64,000 nucleotides of DNA from Candidatus Zhuqueibacterota bacterium (GCA_029261995.1 JAJDAF010000050.1:306467-370466), one strand, 5' to 3'. Shown: positions 10,201-18,438, numbered from the stretch's first letter. The notes: generated by a model from the sequence alone, not told the origin. Numbers and translations are program-made.

Positions 10201-12243
10201 TCATTCAGTCCCGCGAACGGCCTGGTGGGGACGGAAGTCACCATCACCGGATCCGGGTTTTCATCGGGGGCCACGGATACGCCTGGTCCAATCCAGATAT
10301 TGCCGCTGGGCAACTCCATCACGAGGGGCGTAACAGGCTCAACCGACAATGCAGGCTGGCGCAACGACCTGGCCGAGCTGTTGGACAATGCCGGTATCAA
10401 TTATGATTTCGTCGGTAGCCTGCAGCATGGTACCGGTTTTGACAACGAACACGAGGGCCACAACGGCTACTGGGCAGACGAAGTGCTTGCTGAACTCGCC
10501 GGGTGGCTCAATAGCAATCCACCCGACATGGTGCTGTTTCACATCGGCACCAACGACATCTCATCGAGTCAATCAAACAGCAGCACGGTCTCTGAGATCG
10601 GTCAGAACCTGGATGTTATTCGGGATTTCGATCCAAATATAATCACGATTCTGGCCGGGATTATTCCGCGCACGGACAACAAGGATGCGACAACCACCGA
10701 CTTGGTCGGAAGAATTGAGGGTCTAGTCACGCAGCGGCAGGCGGCAGGCGAGCGCGTCTTCTATGTCGATATGAACGGCGCCTTCAAGGCAAGCTCCAGT
10801 TGGGCGACCGACTATTATCCATCTGGCGATAGTGTGCATCCCAATGACACAGGCTACGGGGTCATGGCCGGTGTCTGGCTTGGCGGCATCATGGATGCGT
10901 TGACACAGAGCAGTGACATAACAGTCGCCTTCAACGGCATTGCATCTTCCCAGGTTCTTATCGATTCAGATTCTCAACTCCGAGCAGTTGTGCCTGCCGG
11001 CGCCACATCTGGACCGATTGCAGTAACCGGCTCTTCCGGGAGCGGATTGAGCGCATTGGATTTCACCGTGACATCTTCCACAGTTGCCGCCCTGGAATTT
11101 ACAGGCCTGCCGAGCTCCGGGTGGGCAAGCGGCAGCACCCATGCCCTCACGTGGAACACGCTTGGCAACGTCGATCAGGTCAGGCTGGAATATTCGACAG
11201 ATGGCGGAACAAGCTGGAAAGCCCTCGTCGAGCGAGTGCAGAACAAAGGTCACTTTCCCTGGACAACTCCGGAGTCTCCAACACGCGACCTGGTTGTTCG
11301 GATTTCAGACGCCGAGCATGGCGAACAACACGGCGTTAGCGAGATGAAGCTGAACATCGCGGCCGCCGTCAGGCCGGAGTTTGCAAATTTGGACGAAATC
11401 AGGCAAGCGCTCTTTGCGAAGAGGGATGAACACGCGCTTGCGAGCCGCGCAGATCTTGACAACAGCGGCGCCGTGGATGTAGTAGATTTTGTGAACCTGC
11501 TCGATCTGGACAATCGCGGGTTGAGGAAGCTTGGGGCTGGTCAAGAAACAGGGCAGAAACAGGATGGCGATCTGGCGGTGGAGGTGGTTGCAGCAAAGCC
11601 CGCAAGTGGGCTCCTTGAAATTCCGGTCAAGTTCAAGAGCGACACGCCGATTCGCGCTTTTCAACTCGCAATTGGATTCAACCCCGACGTCCTGGAGTTC
11701 AATAGTCCGCTCCCGGCTCGCAACGATTTCGGCATGCGGCTGGAGTTTTTTGTGTCTGACGGCATAATTAAGGTCATCGGCTATCTTGAGAAGGAGAACG
11801 GCGCAATCGACGCTACCGGAGATATTCTCAGTTTGCGTGCGAAGATAGTGGGCAATCCAGAGCAGGCTCCCGAAGTTCGCTTGCAGGAGGCGCTTTTTGT
11901 GTCAAGAGAACGTCTGGCCTTCGGCAGCGGCAGCGTCATCCGTACTGAGCCGGTCCGCCTGCCAACGGAGTTTGCTTTGTCGCAGAACTATCCGAATCCG
12001 TTCAACCCGAGCACCAACATCCACTTCAGTTTGCCACAGCGTAGCAATGTTGAAGTAAAGGTTTTCAACTTGCGCGGCGAGTTAGTCAAAACGCTGATTA
12101 GCGAAGAGCGGGAGCCGGGCCGCCACCAGTTGGTATGGAGCGGGAGCAATGACTCCGGCGTTCCGGTGGCCTCCGGTATCTACATCTATCGCATCAAAGC
12201 CGGCAAATGGAAAGATGCAAAGAGGATGACGTTGGTCAAATAA
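4282..12243 (+). CDS. Giant secreted adhesin/putative carbohydrate esterase (FG-GAP, CBM96-like, Ig, SGNH, cohesin-like, T9SS)
   Basis: The ATG at 4282 gives a clean signal peptide (ends about AQA/QG, residue 24); a GTG at 4237 would add 15 residues without export character. Of 2653 residues: FG-GAP propeller (25-410), ASPIC/UnbV (415-500), TIG (502-578), then four DNRLRE/CBM96-like units (about 581-742, 849-1009, 1212-1373, 1576-1736) separated by one or two cadherin-like Ig repeats (749-844, 1012-1107, 1112-1207, 1377-1473, 1476-1567), TIG (1739-1820), a PA14/galactose-binding-like segment (1826-1967), an SGNH hydrolase (2003-2209) splitting a TIG, an Ig-like domain (2266-2361), one dockerin/EF-hand-like loop (near ADLDNSGAVD), a cohesin-like domain (2429-2552) and a T9SS domain (YPNPFNPST, GIYIYRI). 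SGNH blocks seen are GNSIT, GTND and DSVHPND. The inference is a surface-bound glycan esterase. Confidence 0.88.
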   Translation: MKLRHFFALTVCFLVPPALSQAQGTLSFSDITTSAGTGGPVGSGNTGGHAAVWADVDGDGLPDLYITMLFDDPMSDLFFRNLGGNQFADEATARNIDDADGGSHGATFADLDNDGDLDLVNGTTGLLGTNPVPEHNNIYRNDGSGVFTDVTSGTDITDPKLPTRGVVAFDMDGDGDLDLLAITNFEGSDDPSGERNELYRNNGGLDFTRITSGAVHSAPAGQGATDTDFDNDGDIDIIAGNRTGDLNILRNNGSGAFTMVDPGAIGISHRGREGATMGDVNNDGWLDILLSDFNNSGNFEIEHLYVNDGDGTFTFRQTFTHTEGYMGAFGDLDNDGDLDIVFAGDDECYLNDGSGNFSAGPAVPSTGISDPRAISFADIDNDGDLDFAFADKRARNRLMRNNLDSGNWLKLNLISPQGQAGAFGAKVRIYPTGDLGGNLLAFREARSSNGYLGENSQVVHVGLGANSEVDVEVLFLDGSVSVRSGVAANQTITVDGALSGSEPVITSFSPLFGPVATEVTLTGGNFAGATSLDFNGTPTTFTIDSDTQIRADVPAGAATGRIRATSPAGIGLSASDFTVTDGSTLTLTPTDDGQVKISSPGTNYGGKSTMKLGSGIFNSYVKFNVTGLSGAVAQAVVRLQVASGEFDGGDRGGSIHLVSNNFDGTSIEWNEGQLNAGNAPVIEDNALDELAEVLTNEVVDFDVTPAVTANGVLSFAIKGLSGNQVKYYTKEGIAPPQLIITPGSGGATNIPPVAINDAATTPAGTPVVIDVAANDTDANGTIDLTTVTVGAAAAHGVTDVNGSTGEVTYQPDSGFTGTDQFGYTVDDDAGDTSNEATVTITVTGNSGGSTFTFAPSDDGQVKLTETGKNYGSKSSAKIESGKFASYFKFDASTVSGTITSVKLRLAVSTNSSDGGDHGGEIYLVSNDFKGTTSPWNEGSLNAGNAPEILGSSLAVVAAVTPGQVVEVSLPGALSQPGVVSFGISNPLTDLVKYYTSEGTTPPQLIVTTGSGQGNQPPVAQDDQISTPEGISTVIQVLANDSDADGTIDPGSVTITNQPAHGSTLVNPLSGLVTYQPDPGFSGRDLFNYTVDDNDGASSSAATVTVTVTTGENNQPPVATHDEATTLQGNPVVIDVLNNDTDADGSLVASSVTLVSVADNGTTTVNSTSGAITYTPSAAFTGNDGFSYTVADDDGAVSNSAAVQVTVTPNSGSGQTLTFNPTHDGQVKLTEPDKNYGSKSTTKIEAGKFRSYFKFAISGISGIVQTATLRLQVTPDNSDGGQHGGDIFKTSNDFKDSGTPWTQDILTSGNAPVPQGSALDGVAEVAPSQFVDFDVTADVSGNGAHSFVIVNNTGNQVKYFTREGTFPPQLIVTTGDGGPANEAPVAVADAGTTDEDQAIILPLLANDSDSDGTLDPATVTIETSPQNGNVTINSGSGQANYTPNTNFFGTDAFSYTVRDDDGDLSNTADVSITVQSVNDAPSAADDATQVSPGVAAVIAVTENDADVDGSIDPTTVTVVDLPSAGSTSVNPFSGLVTYTPGSSFSGTDTFTYTVDDNLGLTSNLAIVSLSEENTGGGSTTFTFEATEDNQVKLTEPNNNYGAKGSMKIEAGKFESYLKFDVAGLNGAVTSVKLRLYVGDASSDGGTLYRVSNNYTGTSTPWDDDILTANNAPQVVSGPLADLGQVILGEIIEITVPGAVTVDGVYSFVIKDGSSNQAKYATHETPGEAPELVVVTNGSPPATPQVTSFTPASGQVGQEVTVVGQNFQGTSTVEFGGVQSSFVVDSDTQIRATVPSGAVTGKIKVTNFGVSGESSTAFTVEQPPVTGDMEIVINADDEFDLYVNGVFAGSNAEWNIAKNYTAPLRSGDNVIAVLGKNDGGSAGLIAEVRVDGQVVMVSDGGWRLALSETPGWQDVTFDDSGWGNADDLGKYGAAPWNKNIQSFPNTSDAHWIWDNGIPDRVYLRGSFRMGPPQVTSFSPANGLVGTEVTITGSGFSSGATDTPGPIQILPLGNSITRGVTGSTDNAGWRNDLAELLDNAGINYDFVGSLQHGTGFDNEHEGHNGYWADEVLAELAGWLNSNPPDMVLFHIGTNDISSSQSNSSTVSEIGQNLDVIRDFDPNIITILAGIIPRTDNKDATTTDLVGRIEGLVTQRQAAGERVFYVDMNGAFKASSSWATDYYPSGDSVHPNDTGYGVMAGVWLGGIMDALTQSSDITVAFNGIASSQVLIDSDSQLRAVVPAGATSGPIAVTGSSGSGLSALDFTVTSSTVAALEFTGLPSSGWASGSTHALTWNTLGNVDQVRLEYSTDGGTSWKALVERVQNKGHFPWTTPESPTRDLVVRISDAEHGEQHGVSEMKLNIAAAVRPEFANLDEIRQALFAKRDEHALASRADLDNSGAVDVVDFVNLLDLDNRGLRKLGAGQETGQKQDGDLAVEVVAAKPASGLLEIPVKFKSDTPIRAFQLAIGFNPDVLEFNSPLPARNDFGMRLEFFVSDGIIKVIGYLEKENGAIDATGDILSLRAKIVGNPEQAPEVRLQEALFVSRERLAFGSGSVIRTEPVRLPTEFALSQNYPNPFNPSTNIHFSLPQRSNVEVKVFNLRGELVKTLISEEREPGRHQLVWSGSNDSGVPVASGIYIYRIKAGKWKDAKRMTLVK

Positions 12244-12621
12244 TCAATCCGACGATCTTGCGCGGGCTCTCAGCCTGTGCAAGGCTGGCGTGCTGTGTTT
12301 TCAGCACTCAGGATGCGCCGAATTCGGGAAGATGAAGTCAAGTTGACTTCCATCCGAGAATCCGGCGTTTTGGTTTCTGCCCGGGCCGACCTCAGGCGCC
12401 TATTTCCCCGGCTGTGCCGCCTCTGCTTCCAAAAAATAATTTGACTTTGATCCGAATATTGTTAAATACGTACATGTCAGAAATACCTGCCTATTTGAGT
12501 ATCAGCCAGCATTGAAAATTTGACTAATTCAACTGTATCCGACCAAACACAAAGCCATTCTCGGGCACGCTAGTTTGATGCTTGATGCGTGACGGCCCGC
12601 CATTTAATCAGAGGGATTGCT
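12244..12621. other. Intergenic region: terminator hairpin then candidate promoter
   Basis: No gene is seen in these 378 bases. The first part holds the long hairpin at 12316-12376. A candidate sigma-70 promoter follows: TTGACT (12441-12446) and a weak -10 around TTAAATA (12462-12468). It would drive the NhaD/nuoJKLMN operon. A GAGGG ribosome-binding site precedes the ATG at 12622. Confidence 0.4.
12316..12376 (+). terminator. Long imperfect hairpin downstream of the giant protein gene
   Basis: Inside is a perfect 8-bp inverted repeat (GAAGTCAA at 12334-12341, TTGACTTC at 12343-12350). It extends outward as an imperfect stem to CGCCG (12316-12320) and CGGCG (12363-12367), followed by a T-rich stretch (12368-12376). 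It lies 70 bp after the stop codon of the giant protein gene, which fits a transcription terminator. The U tract is interrupted by GG, so efficiency is uncertain. Confidence 0.5.
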
Positions 12622-14139
12622 ATGCGAAAATCTACACTGCTGCTCGTCGTCGTTTTCTTGTTGTGTGCTCTGGGTCCGGTCGGCGCGGCCGGCTTTGAGG
12701 GTGGAGAAGGCCACGGCGATCTCGGTGCAGAGTTGCCGCTTTGGAGCGTCGTGCCATTCGTCGGCATCTTGCTCTCCATCGCAATCTTTCCGCTGGTCTC
12801 CGAAGATTTCTGGCATCACCATTTTGACAAAGTTTCGCTGTTTTGGGCACTCCTGTTCGCTGTGCCGTTCATTTTTGCCTACCAGACGGGTGCAGTCCAT
12901 TCCATATTGCACACCTACCTGCTCGAGTACTTTCCCTTCATCATCCTATTGTGGGCGCTTTACACAATTTCGGGGGGTATTCTGATTGAAGGCGCCCCGG
13001 TCGGCGTTCCGATGAACAACTTCATATTGCTTCTTATCGGCACGGCGCTGGCCTCGTGGATTGGCACAACCGGAGCCGCCATGGTGTTGATTCGTCCATT
13101 GCTCAGGATGAACAAGTACCGCAAGTCGAAGGTGCATCTCGTCGTCTTCTTCATCTTTCTGGTAGCTAACGTTGGCGGCTCGCTGACCCCGTTGGGCGAT
13201 CCGCCGCTGTTCCTTGGATTTCTTGCGGGCGTTGACTTCTTCTGGACGTTTCAACTCCTCCCGCAAATGCTGCTTGTCGCGGGAAGCCTGCTGCTCACCT
13301 TCCTTATCTGGGACACCTACATGTTCCGCAAAGAAGGCTGGCACGAGAAGATGCATTTGAAGGACACGCATTTTGATGCCCCTGACGATCTTATCGACGA
13401 TATTATTGTTGAGGAAGAGGTGGAGATTACGCACCCGGCGACACAGAAGGTGCAAACAAAAACCTACACCATGACCATTCACGGCATGTTCAACCTGCTT
13501 TTCCTTGGCGGCGTTATCGGTGGCGTGCTGTTCAGCGGCAAGGTTCATCTGGGTGGTGTCACCATATTTGGGATTCACATGGCAGTAGAGAATATACTGC
13601 GCGACATCTTCCTGATTGGTATGGGACTGCTTTCGTTGAAATTGACCCCAAAAGCGTATCGGGATGGCAACGAGTTCAACTGGTTTCCGATTAAGGAAGT
13701 CGCGATATTGTTCGCCGGCATCTTTGTCACGATTATTCCTGCCTTGGCCATGCTCAAAGCCGGTGAAGCTGGCGCCTTGAATTTCGTCATAGAGTTTACC
13801 AAAGCGCCGGTGCACTACTTCTGGACCACGGGCATACTTTCCAGCTTCCTGGACAACGCCCCGACCTATCTGGTCTTCTTCAACACGGCCTTGGGGCAGG
13901 CTGGTGAGACCGTTGACTGGCTGATGACTGATGGTGCGGTTTTCCTGAGGGCGATTAGTTGCGGTGCGGTGTTCTTCGGCGCCATGACCTACATCGGAAA
14001 TGCACCGAATTTCATGGTGAAATCAATCTCCGAACAGTCTGGCGTCAAGATGCCGAGTTTCTTCGGCTTCATGGGGTATTCGCTGCTCATCCTCGTGCCA
14101 CTGTTCATTGTTACGACTCTGGTCTTCTTTTTATCATGA
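12622..14139 (+). CDS. nhaD: NhaD-type Na+/H+ antiporter (ion transporter superfamily)
   Basis: Predicted 505-residue polytopic inner-membrane protein of the NhaD/ArsB-like ion transporter family. The N-terminus has a signal-like hydrophobic segment, then about a dozen membrane helices and a charged, His-rich cytoplasmic loop (about residues 230-285). Family-type motifs include GGSLTPLGDPPLFLG and, near the C-terminus, YIGNAPNFMVKSI. The ATG at 12622 was chosen over an upstream in-frame ATG at 12589 because it has a GAGGG site and starts directly at the hydrophobic segment. The stop overlaps the start of nuoJ (ATGA), so the two are translationally coupled. Together with the Nuo antiporter-like subunits this suggests sodium/proton handling tied to respiration. 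Substrate specificity is inferred from the family only. Confidence 0.85.
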   Translation: MRKSTLLLVVVFLLCALGPVGAAGFEGGEGHGDLGAELPLWSVVPFVGILLSIAIFPLVSEDFWHHHFDKVSLFWALLFAVPFIFAYQTGAVHSILHTYLLEYFPFIILLWALYTISGGILIEGAPVGVPMNNFILLLIGTALASWIGTTGAAMVLIRPLLRMNKYRKSKVHLVVFFIFLVANVGGSLTPLGDPPLFLGFLAGVDFFWTFQLLPQMLLVAGSLLLTFLIWDTYMFRKEGWHEKMHLKDTHFDAPDDLIDDIIVEEEVEITHPATQKVQTKTYTMTIHGMFNLLFLGGVIGGVLFSGKVHLGGVTIFGIHMAVENILRDIFLIGMGLLSLKLTPKAYRDGNEFNWFPIKEVAILFAGIFVTIIPALAMLKAGEAGALNFVIEFTKAPVHYFWTTGILSSFLDNAPTYLVFFNTALGQAGETVDWLMTDGAVFLRAISCGAVFFGAMTYIGNAPNFMVKSISEQSGVKMPSFFGFMGYSLLILVPLFIVTTLVFFLS

Positions 14140-14645
14140 CGCTTGTTCTATTCTTTCTGTTCGCGGCGCTTGCCGTCGGAGCCGCGGTCATGGTGGTTGC
14201 GCATCGCAATCCCATTTACAGCGCCCTGTTTCTGATTATCACTCTGTTTGCGCTGGCCGGACTTTATGTGCTGCTGCAAGCGCCGTTTATCGCGGCGATT
14301 CACGTCATCGTTTATGCTGGCGCTATCATGGTTCTTTTCCTGTTTGTCGTGATGTTGCTTGAACTGGACAAGCAATCTGCGGCACGCAAAAAGAGCAAGA
14401 TATTTACCGGAATTAGCCTGGTCGCCGCGGGCATACTGGTGGTCGAACTGGCCATTTTTATCACGGCGGGTGAGTTTGACTCAGCCCCGGCTACCGCGCT
14501 CGAACCTGTTGCGGCCGGGGATACGCAATCAATTGGCCTGCTTCTGTTCACGAAGTATCTGTTTCCGTTTGAAGTCGCTTCTGTATTGCTGTTGTCCGCG
14601 ATCATAGGTGCTGTGGTGCTTGCAAAACTGAAACTCAGGACATGA
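14136..14645 (+). CDS. nuoJ: NADH-quinone oxidoreductase subunit J
   Basis: A 169-residue membrane protein with five hydrophobic helices. The subunit J hallmark around [19 protein letters not shown] includes the pi-bulge-bearing third helix. It is part of the complex I membrane arm near the quinone-site linkage. The start ATG overlaps the antiporter stop as ATGA, and its own stop overlaps the nuoK start, so coupling is tight on both sides. The C-terminal third is longer and more variable, with an acidic periplasmic or loop segment, as is usual in this family. Confidence 0.92.
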   Translation: MTLVLFFLFAALAVGAAVMVVAHRNPIYSALFLIITLFALAGLYVLLQAPFIAAIHVIVYAGAIMVLFLFVVMLLELDKQSAARKKSKIFTGISLVAAGILVVELAIFITAGEFDSAPATALEPVAAGDTQSIGLLLFTKYLFPFEVASVLLLSAIIGAVVLAKLKLRT

Positions 14646-14947
14646 TTGTTCCGACATCCTATTATTTGCTGCTTGGCGGCATCTTATTTGTCATCGGCGT
14701 CGTCGGAGTTTTGAGCCGGCGCGATGCCATCGTTATTCTGATGTCGATCGAACTCATGCTCAACGCAGTCAATCTAACCTTCATCGCCTTCTCCCGCCAC
14801 TTGAATTTATTGGACGGACAGATTTTTGTTTTCTTCGTCATGGTTGTCGCCGCGGCAGAAGTCGCCGTTGGTCTGGCGCTCATCGTTGCACTCTTCAGGA
14901 CGAGAGAATCTGTCTACGTCGATGAGATTAATCTCATGAAGTGGTAA
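14642..14947 (+). CDS. nuoK: NADH-quinone oxidoreductase subunit K
   Basis: A 101-residue, three-helix subunit of standard length. The family signature is visible: a helix ending in [20 protein letters not shown], with the conserved membrane glutamate, and a third helix containing [17 protein letters not shown] with the second key Glu. These acidic residues take part in proton transfer through the complex I membrane arm. The start overlaps the nuoJ stop by 4 bases, and nuoL starts 17 bases after its stop. Confidence 0.95.
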   Translation: MIVPTSYYLLLGGILFVIGVVGVLSRRDAIVILMSIELMLNAVNLTFIAFSRHLNLLDGQIFVFFVMVVAAAEVAVGLALIVALFRTRESVYVDEINLMKW

Positions 14948-14964
14948 GTCGGTACTCAGAAAAG

Positions 14965-16890
14965 ATGATAGACCTGATCTGGCTCATCCCGTTTTTCCCA
15001 TTTCTAGGGTTTCTAGTCAACGGACTTCTGGGCTCGAAGCTGTCTGAGAAGCAGATTGGCGGCATTGGTTCGATGGCCATCGGACTGGCATTTGCGGCTT
15101 GTGTGGCGCTTTTGGTTCAGTTCATCGAGCTGCCGCAAGACGCCAGATTTCGAGTGCAGCAGCTCTACACCTGGATTGAGACGGGTGACCTCAAGGTCGA
15201 AGTCAGCTTTCTCGTCGATAGCTTGACAATGGTCATGCTGCTTGTCGTTACGGGTGTTGGGACGCTCATCCACATCTACTCAATTGGCTACATGCACGGC
15301 GACCGCGGTTTTGCGCGCTACTTTGCTTTTCTGAACCTGTTCACCTTCGCTATGCTCATTCTGGTTCTGGCAGATAATTTTCTGCTGTTGTTTGTCGGCT
15401 GGGAAGGTGTCGGGCTTTGTTCCTACCTGCTCATCGGTTTCTGGTTTGAAAACAAAGATTACGCTTACGCCGGACGCAAAGCGTTTGTTGTAAACCGGGT
15501 TGGCGACTTCGGGTTTTTGCTAGCCATGTTCTTGATCTTCCAGAATTTCGAGACCCTTGATTTTCATCGGGTTTTCAGCCAGGCGCAAGCTGTGTTGATC
15601 GGAGATGGGGCCGTCGTGGCTACCGCAATTTGCCTTTTGTTGTTCCTGGGAGCCGCGGGCAAGTCAGCACAGATTCCGCTCTATGTCTGGCTGCCGGATG
15701 CCATGGCCGGCCCGACGCCGGTTTCGGCGTTGATCCACGCGGCTACCATGGTGACCGCCGGTGTCTATATGGTGGCGCGCTGTCACGCTCTTTTTCTGCA
15801 CTCTGCGTTTGCCATGAATGTCGTCGCCGTCGTCGGGTTGGCCACCGCGTTTCTCGCTGCAACCATTGCTCTCGTAAACACGGACATCAAGCGGGTGTTG
15901 GCCTATTCGACCATTAGCCAACTCGGCTACATGTTCATGGCCTGTGGCGTTGGCGCTTTTGGAGCGGGAATCTTTCATTTGACCACGCACGCCTACTTCA
16001 AGGCACTGCTCTTTCTCAGCGCAGGCAGTGTCATGCATGCCATGAGTAACGAAACGGATATGGCGAAAATGGGCGGTCTTAAGCATCGATTGCCGGTGAC
16101 GTTTAAGCTTATGATGGTCGGGGCGCTGGCCCTCGCCGGTGTGCCGGGCTTGTCAGGCTTCTTTTCCAAAGATGAGATTTTGTGGAAGGTGGTGGCGAGC
16201 CCCTTAGGAGGATACAAATTCTGGTTTGTGGGCGCGCTGGTGGCCGGAGTGACTGCGTTCTATGCGTTCAGGCTCATCTACATGACTTTTTACGGAGAGT
16301 CGCGGGTGCCAAAGGAAATAGCCGCAAAGGTTCATGAGTCACCCAAAATCATGACGGCGCCGCTTGGGATATTGGCGTTCCTTTCGATCGTGGGCGGTCT
16401 CGTTGGTATTCCACACGTGTTTAACCAGATGGAGCGCTTCCTCGAACCGGTTTTCGTTCGTTACGTCACAACGGACATTTTCGAGGCCAGCCAGGAGTTG
16501 GTTTCGCTGGAAGTCTGGTTCATGGTGGTCTCGGGACTGATTGCCTTGCTCGGCATCGGCGCCGCGTACTGGTTCTATATCGCGCGTCCCGGCATTTCGG
16601 CGGAAATCGCCACCAGCCTCAAGGCGGTGCGAACCTTTCTGCATCGCAAGTGGTACATCGATGAGCTTTACGATTTGCTGGTCGTCAAGCCGTTGAATCT
16701 TATTTCGGAGGTTGTCCTTTGGCGCTGGGTTGATGTCAAGTTCATCGATGGTTTTGTCAATCAGTTGGCCCAAAACATAGGACGGGGGAGTGAGCGCCTG
16801 CGACGTGTGCAAACCGGTTTGGTGCAGCACTACGCGCTGGCAATCGTCATCGGTGTGGTGGTCCTGATTAGTTTTTTTATGGTGAAGTAG
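14965..16890 (+). CDS. nuoL: NADH-quinone oxidoreductase subunit L
   Basis: A 641-residue antiporter-like subunit at the distal end of the complex I membrane arm. The Met at 14965 matches the usual NuoL N-terminus (short hydrophilic start then LIPFFPFLGF); a GTG at 14941 inside the nuoK end would add 8 atypical residues. Visible family blocks are GWEGVGLCSYLLIGFWF, the GPTPVSALIHAATMVTAGVY proton-channel segment, KRVLAYSTISQLGYM and SGFFSKDEIL. The C-terminal part carries the long lateral helix region and the NuoL-specific tail (KWYIDELYD). The stop is followed immediately by the nuoM ATG. Confidence 0.95.
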   Translation: MIDLIWLIPFFPFLGFLVNGLLGSKLSEKQIGGIGSMAIGLAFAACVALLVQFIELPQDARFRVQQLYTWIETGDLKVEVSFLVDSLTMVMLLVVTGVGTLIHIYSIGYMHGDRGFARYFAFLNLFTFAMLILVLADNFLLLFVGWEGVGLCSYLLIGFWFENKDYAYAGRKAFVVNRVGDFGFLLAMFLIFQNFETLDFHRVFSQAQAVLIGDGAVVATAICLLLFLGAAGKSAQIPLYVWLPDAMAGPTPVSALIHAATMVTAGVYMVARCHALFLHSAFAMNVVAVVGLATAFLAATIALVNTDIKRVLAYSTISQLGYMFMACGVGAFGAGIFHLTTHAYFKALLFLSAGSVMHAMSNETDMAKMGGLKHRLPVTFKLMMVGALALAGVPGLSGFFSKDEILWKVVASPLGGYKFWFVGALVAGVTAFYAFRLIYMTFYGESRVPKEIAAKVHESPKIMTAPLGILAFLSIVGGLVGIPHVFNQMERFLEPVFVRYVTTDIFEASQELVSLEVWFMVVSGLIALLGIGAAYWFYIARPGISAEIATSLKAVRTFLHRKWYIDELYDLLVVKPLNLISEVVLWRWVDVKFIDGFVNQLAQNIGRGSERLRRVQTGLVQHYALAIVIGVVVLISFFMVK

Positions 16891-18438
16891 ATGCCGTTTC
16901 CGATTCTGACATTTCTGGTGTTCTTGCCACTCGGACTTGCTGCGTTGTTGCTATTGGTGGACAAGAGTCATGAATCCGCCATCAAGCAGGTAACCCTGGC
17001 AGGCTCGCTGGGCATCTTCATTATGTCTCTCCAGCTCTATTTCCTTTTTCAACCCACAGCCGGGATGCAATTCGAGCAGACAACTCCCTGGATCCCTGCC
17101 ATTGGCGTCTCCTATCACCTGGGGGTTGATGGCATCAGCCTGTTCATGGTGCTGCTGACGACCTTCCTGACACCGATTATCGTGCTCGCTTCCTGGAATG
17201 CAATTTCACGGCATGTCAAAGGCTACATGATTTCTTTGTTGCTGCTCGAATCCGGTATTATTGGCGTATTCGTGTCCCTCGACTTGTTCCTGTTCTATGT
17301 CTTCTGGGAAGCCATGTTGGTGCCGATGTATTTCATCATCGGCATCTGGGGCGGTGACCGCAGGGTTTATGCGGCCGTCAAGTTCGTGATTTTCACCGTG
17401 GTCGGCAGTCTGCTGATGCTGGTGGCGATCCTGGTCATTTACTTCTATCACGGCGGGCTGACCGGGCAGTACACGTTTGACTTGCTGGTAATTCAACAGA
17501 CCATGCTGCCAATCGGCTACCAGATCTGGCTCTTTCTGGCATTTGGTCTTAGCTTCGCCATCAAGGTTCCAATGTTCCCGTTCCACACATGGTTACCGGA
17601 TGCCCACGTCGAAGCGCCGACCGGCGGCAGTGTGATCCTTGCCGGCGTTCTGCTCAAAATGGGGACGTACGGTTTCCTGAGGTATTGTCTGCCGCTGTTC
17701 CCGCGTGCCGTTGAGCAATTCACCTCGCTCATTTTCGCGCTCGCCGTAATCGGGATCATTTATGGCGCTCTGGTTGCCATGGTGCAGCCGGACCTCAAGA
17801 AATTGGTGGCCTACTCCAGCGTGAGTCATCTCGGTTTCGTGATGTTGGGTGTGTTCTCCCTCAACAATCAGGGGATTCAGGGTGGGCTGATTCAGATGCT
17901 CAATCACGGCCTATCGACAGGTGCGCTCTTTCTTATCGTTGGTATGCTCTACGAGCGCCGGCACACGCGACAGATTGCCGACTTTGGCGGGCTGGCCAGG
18001 CAGATTCCCGTCTTCACCACTTTCTTCATGCTTGTGACACTTTCATCGATTGGTCTGCCCGGGCTGAACGGTTTCATCGGAGAGTATCTGATATTGCTCG
18101 GTACGTTCATGCATAACAAGACGGTTGGAGTACTGGCTGCGACCGGCGTTGTGTTAGGTGCGGTCTACATGCTGCTGATGTTTCAACGAGTCATGTTTGG
18201 CAAGCTTGACAACAATGAAAATCGCAAACTGAAGGATTTGTCCGCCCGCGAAATCGTTGTGCTGGCGCCAATTGTGGCGCTGATCATCGCGATTGGCGTT
18301 TATCCTAATTTCATCTTGAAGAAGATGGAGCCCACCGTCAACCAATTGATCGTGACTGTTCGTACCGGCCAGAGTGCGCCGGTTGTTCATGACAAAACCC
18401 CTGAGATGCCGGACGACTGGGCAAAGGGGGACCGGTGA
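16891..18438 (+). CDS. nuoM: NADH-quinone oxidoreductase subunit M
   Basis: A 515-residue antiporter-like membrane subunit. Blocks typical of NuoM are visible: YHLGVDGISLFMVLLT, FYVFWEAMLVPMYFIIG, FHTWLPDAHVEAPT (channel lysine/histidine region) and KKLVAYSSVSHLGFVMLG. It starts directly after the nuoL stop with no gap, and its TGA overlaps the GTG start of nuoN. The short hydrophilic C-terminal tail ends at the operon junction. It should pump protons (or possibly Na+) as part of complex I. Confidence 0.95.
   Translation: MPFPILTFLVFLPLGLAALLLLVDKSHESAIKQVTLAGSLGIFIMSLQLYFLFQPTAGMQFEQTTPWIPAIGVSYHLGVDGISLFMVLLTTFLTPIIVLASWNAISRHVKGYMISLLLLESGIIGVFVSLDLFLFYVFWEAMLVPMYFIIGIWGGDRRVYAAVKFVIFTVVGSLLMLVAILVIYFYHGGLTGQYTFDLLVIQQTMLPIGYQIWLFLAFGLSFAIKVPMFPFHTWLPDAHVEAPTGGSVILAGVLLKMGTYGFLRYCLPLFPRAVEQFTSLIFALAVIGIIYGALVAMVQPDLKKLVAYSSVSHLGFVMLGVFSLNNQGIQGGLIQMLNHGLSTGALFLIVGMLYERRHTRQIADFGGLARQIPVFTTFFMLVTLSSIGLPGLNGFIGEYLILLGTFMHNKTVGVLAATGVVLGAVYMLLMFQRVMFGKLDNNENRKLKDLSAREIVVLAPIVALIIAIGVYPNFILKKMEPTVNQLIVTVRTGQSAPVVHDKTPEMPDDWAKGDR

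Noticed and set aside
12946..13815. 289-residue minus-strand frame
   Set aside because: Antisense shadow of the NhaD gene, His/Arg/Gln-rich composition, no RBS or domain.
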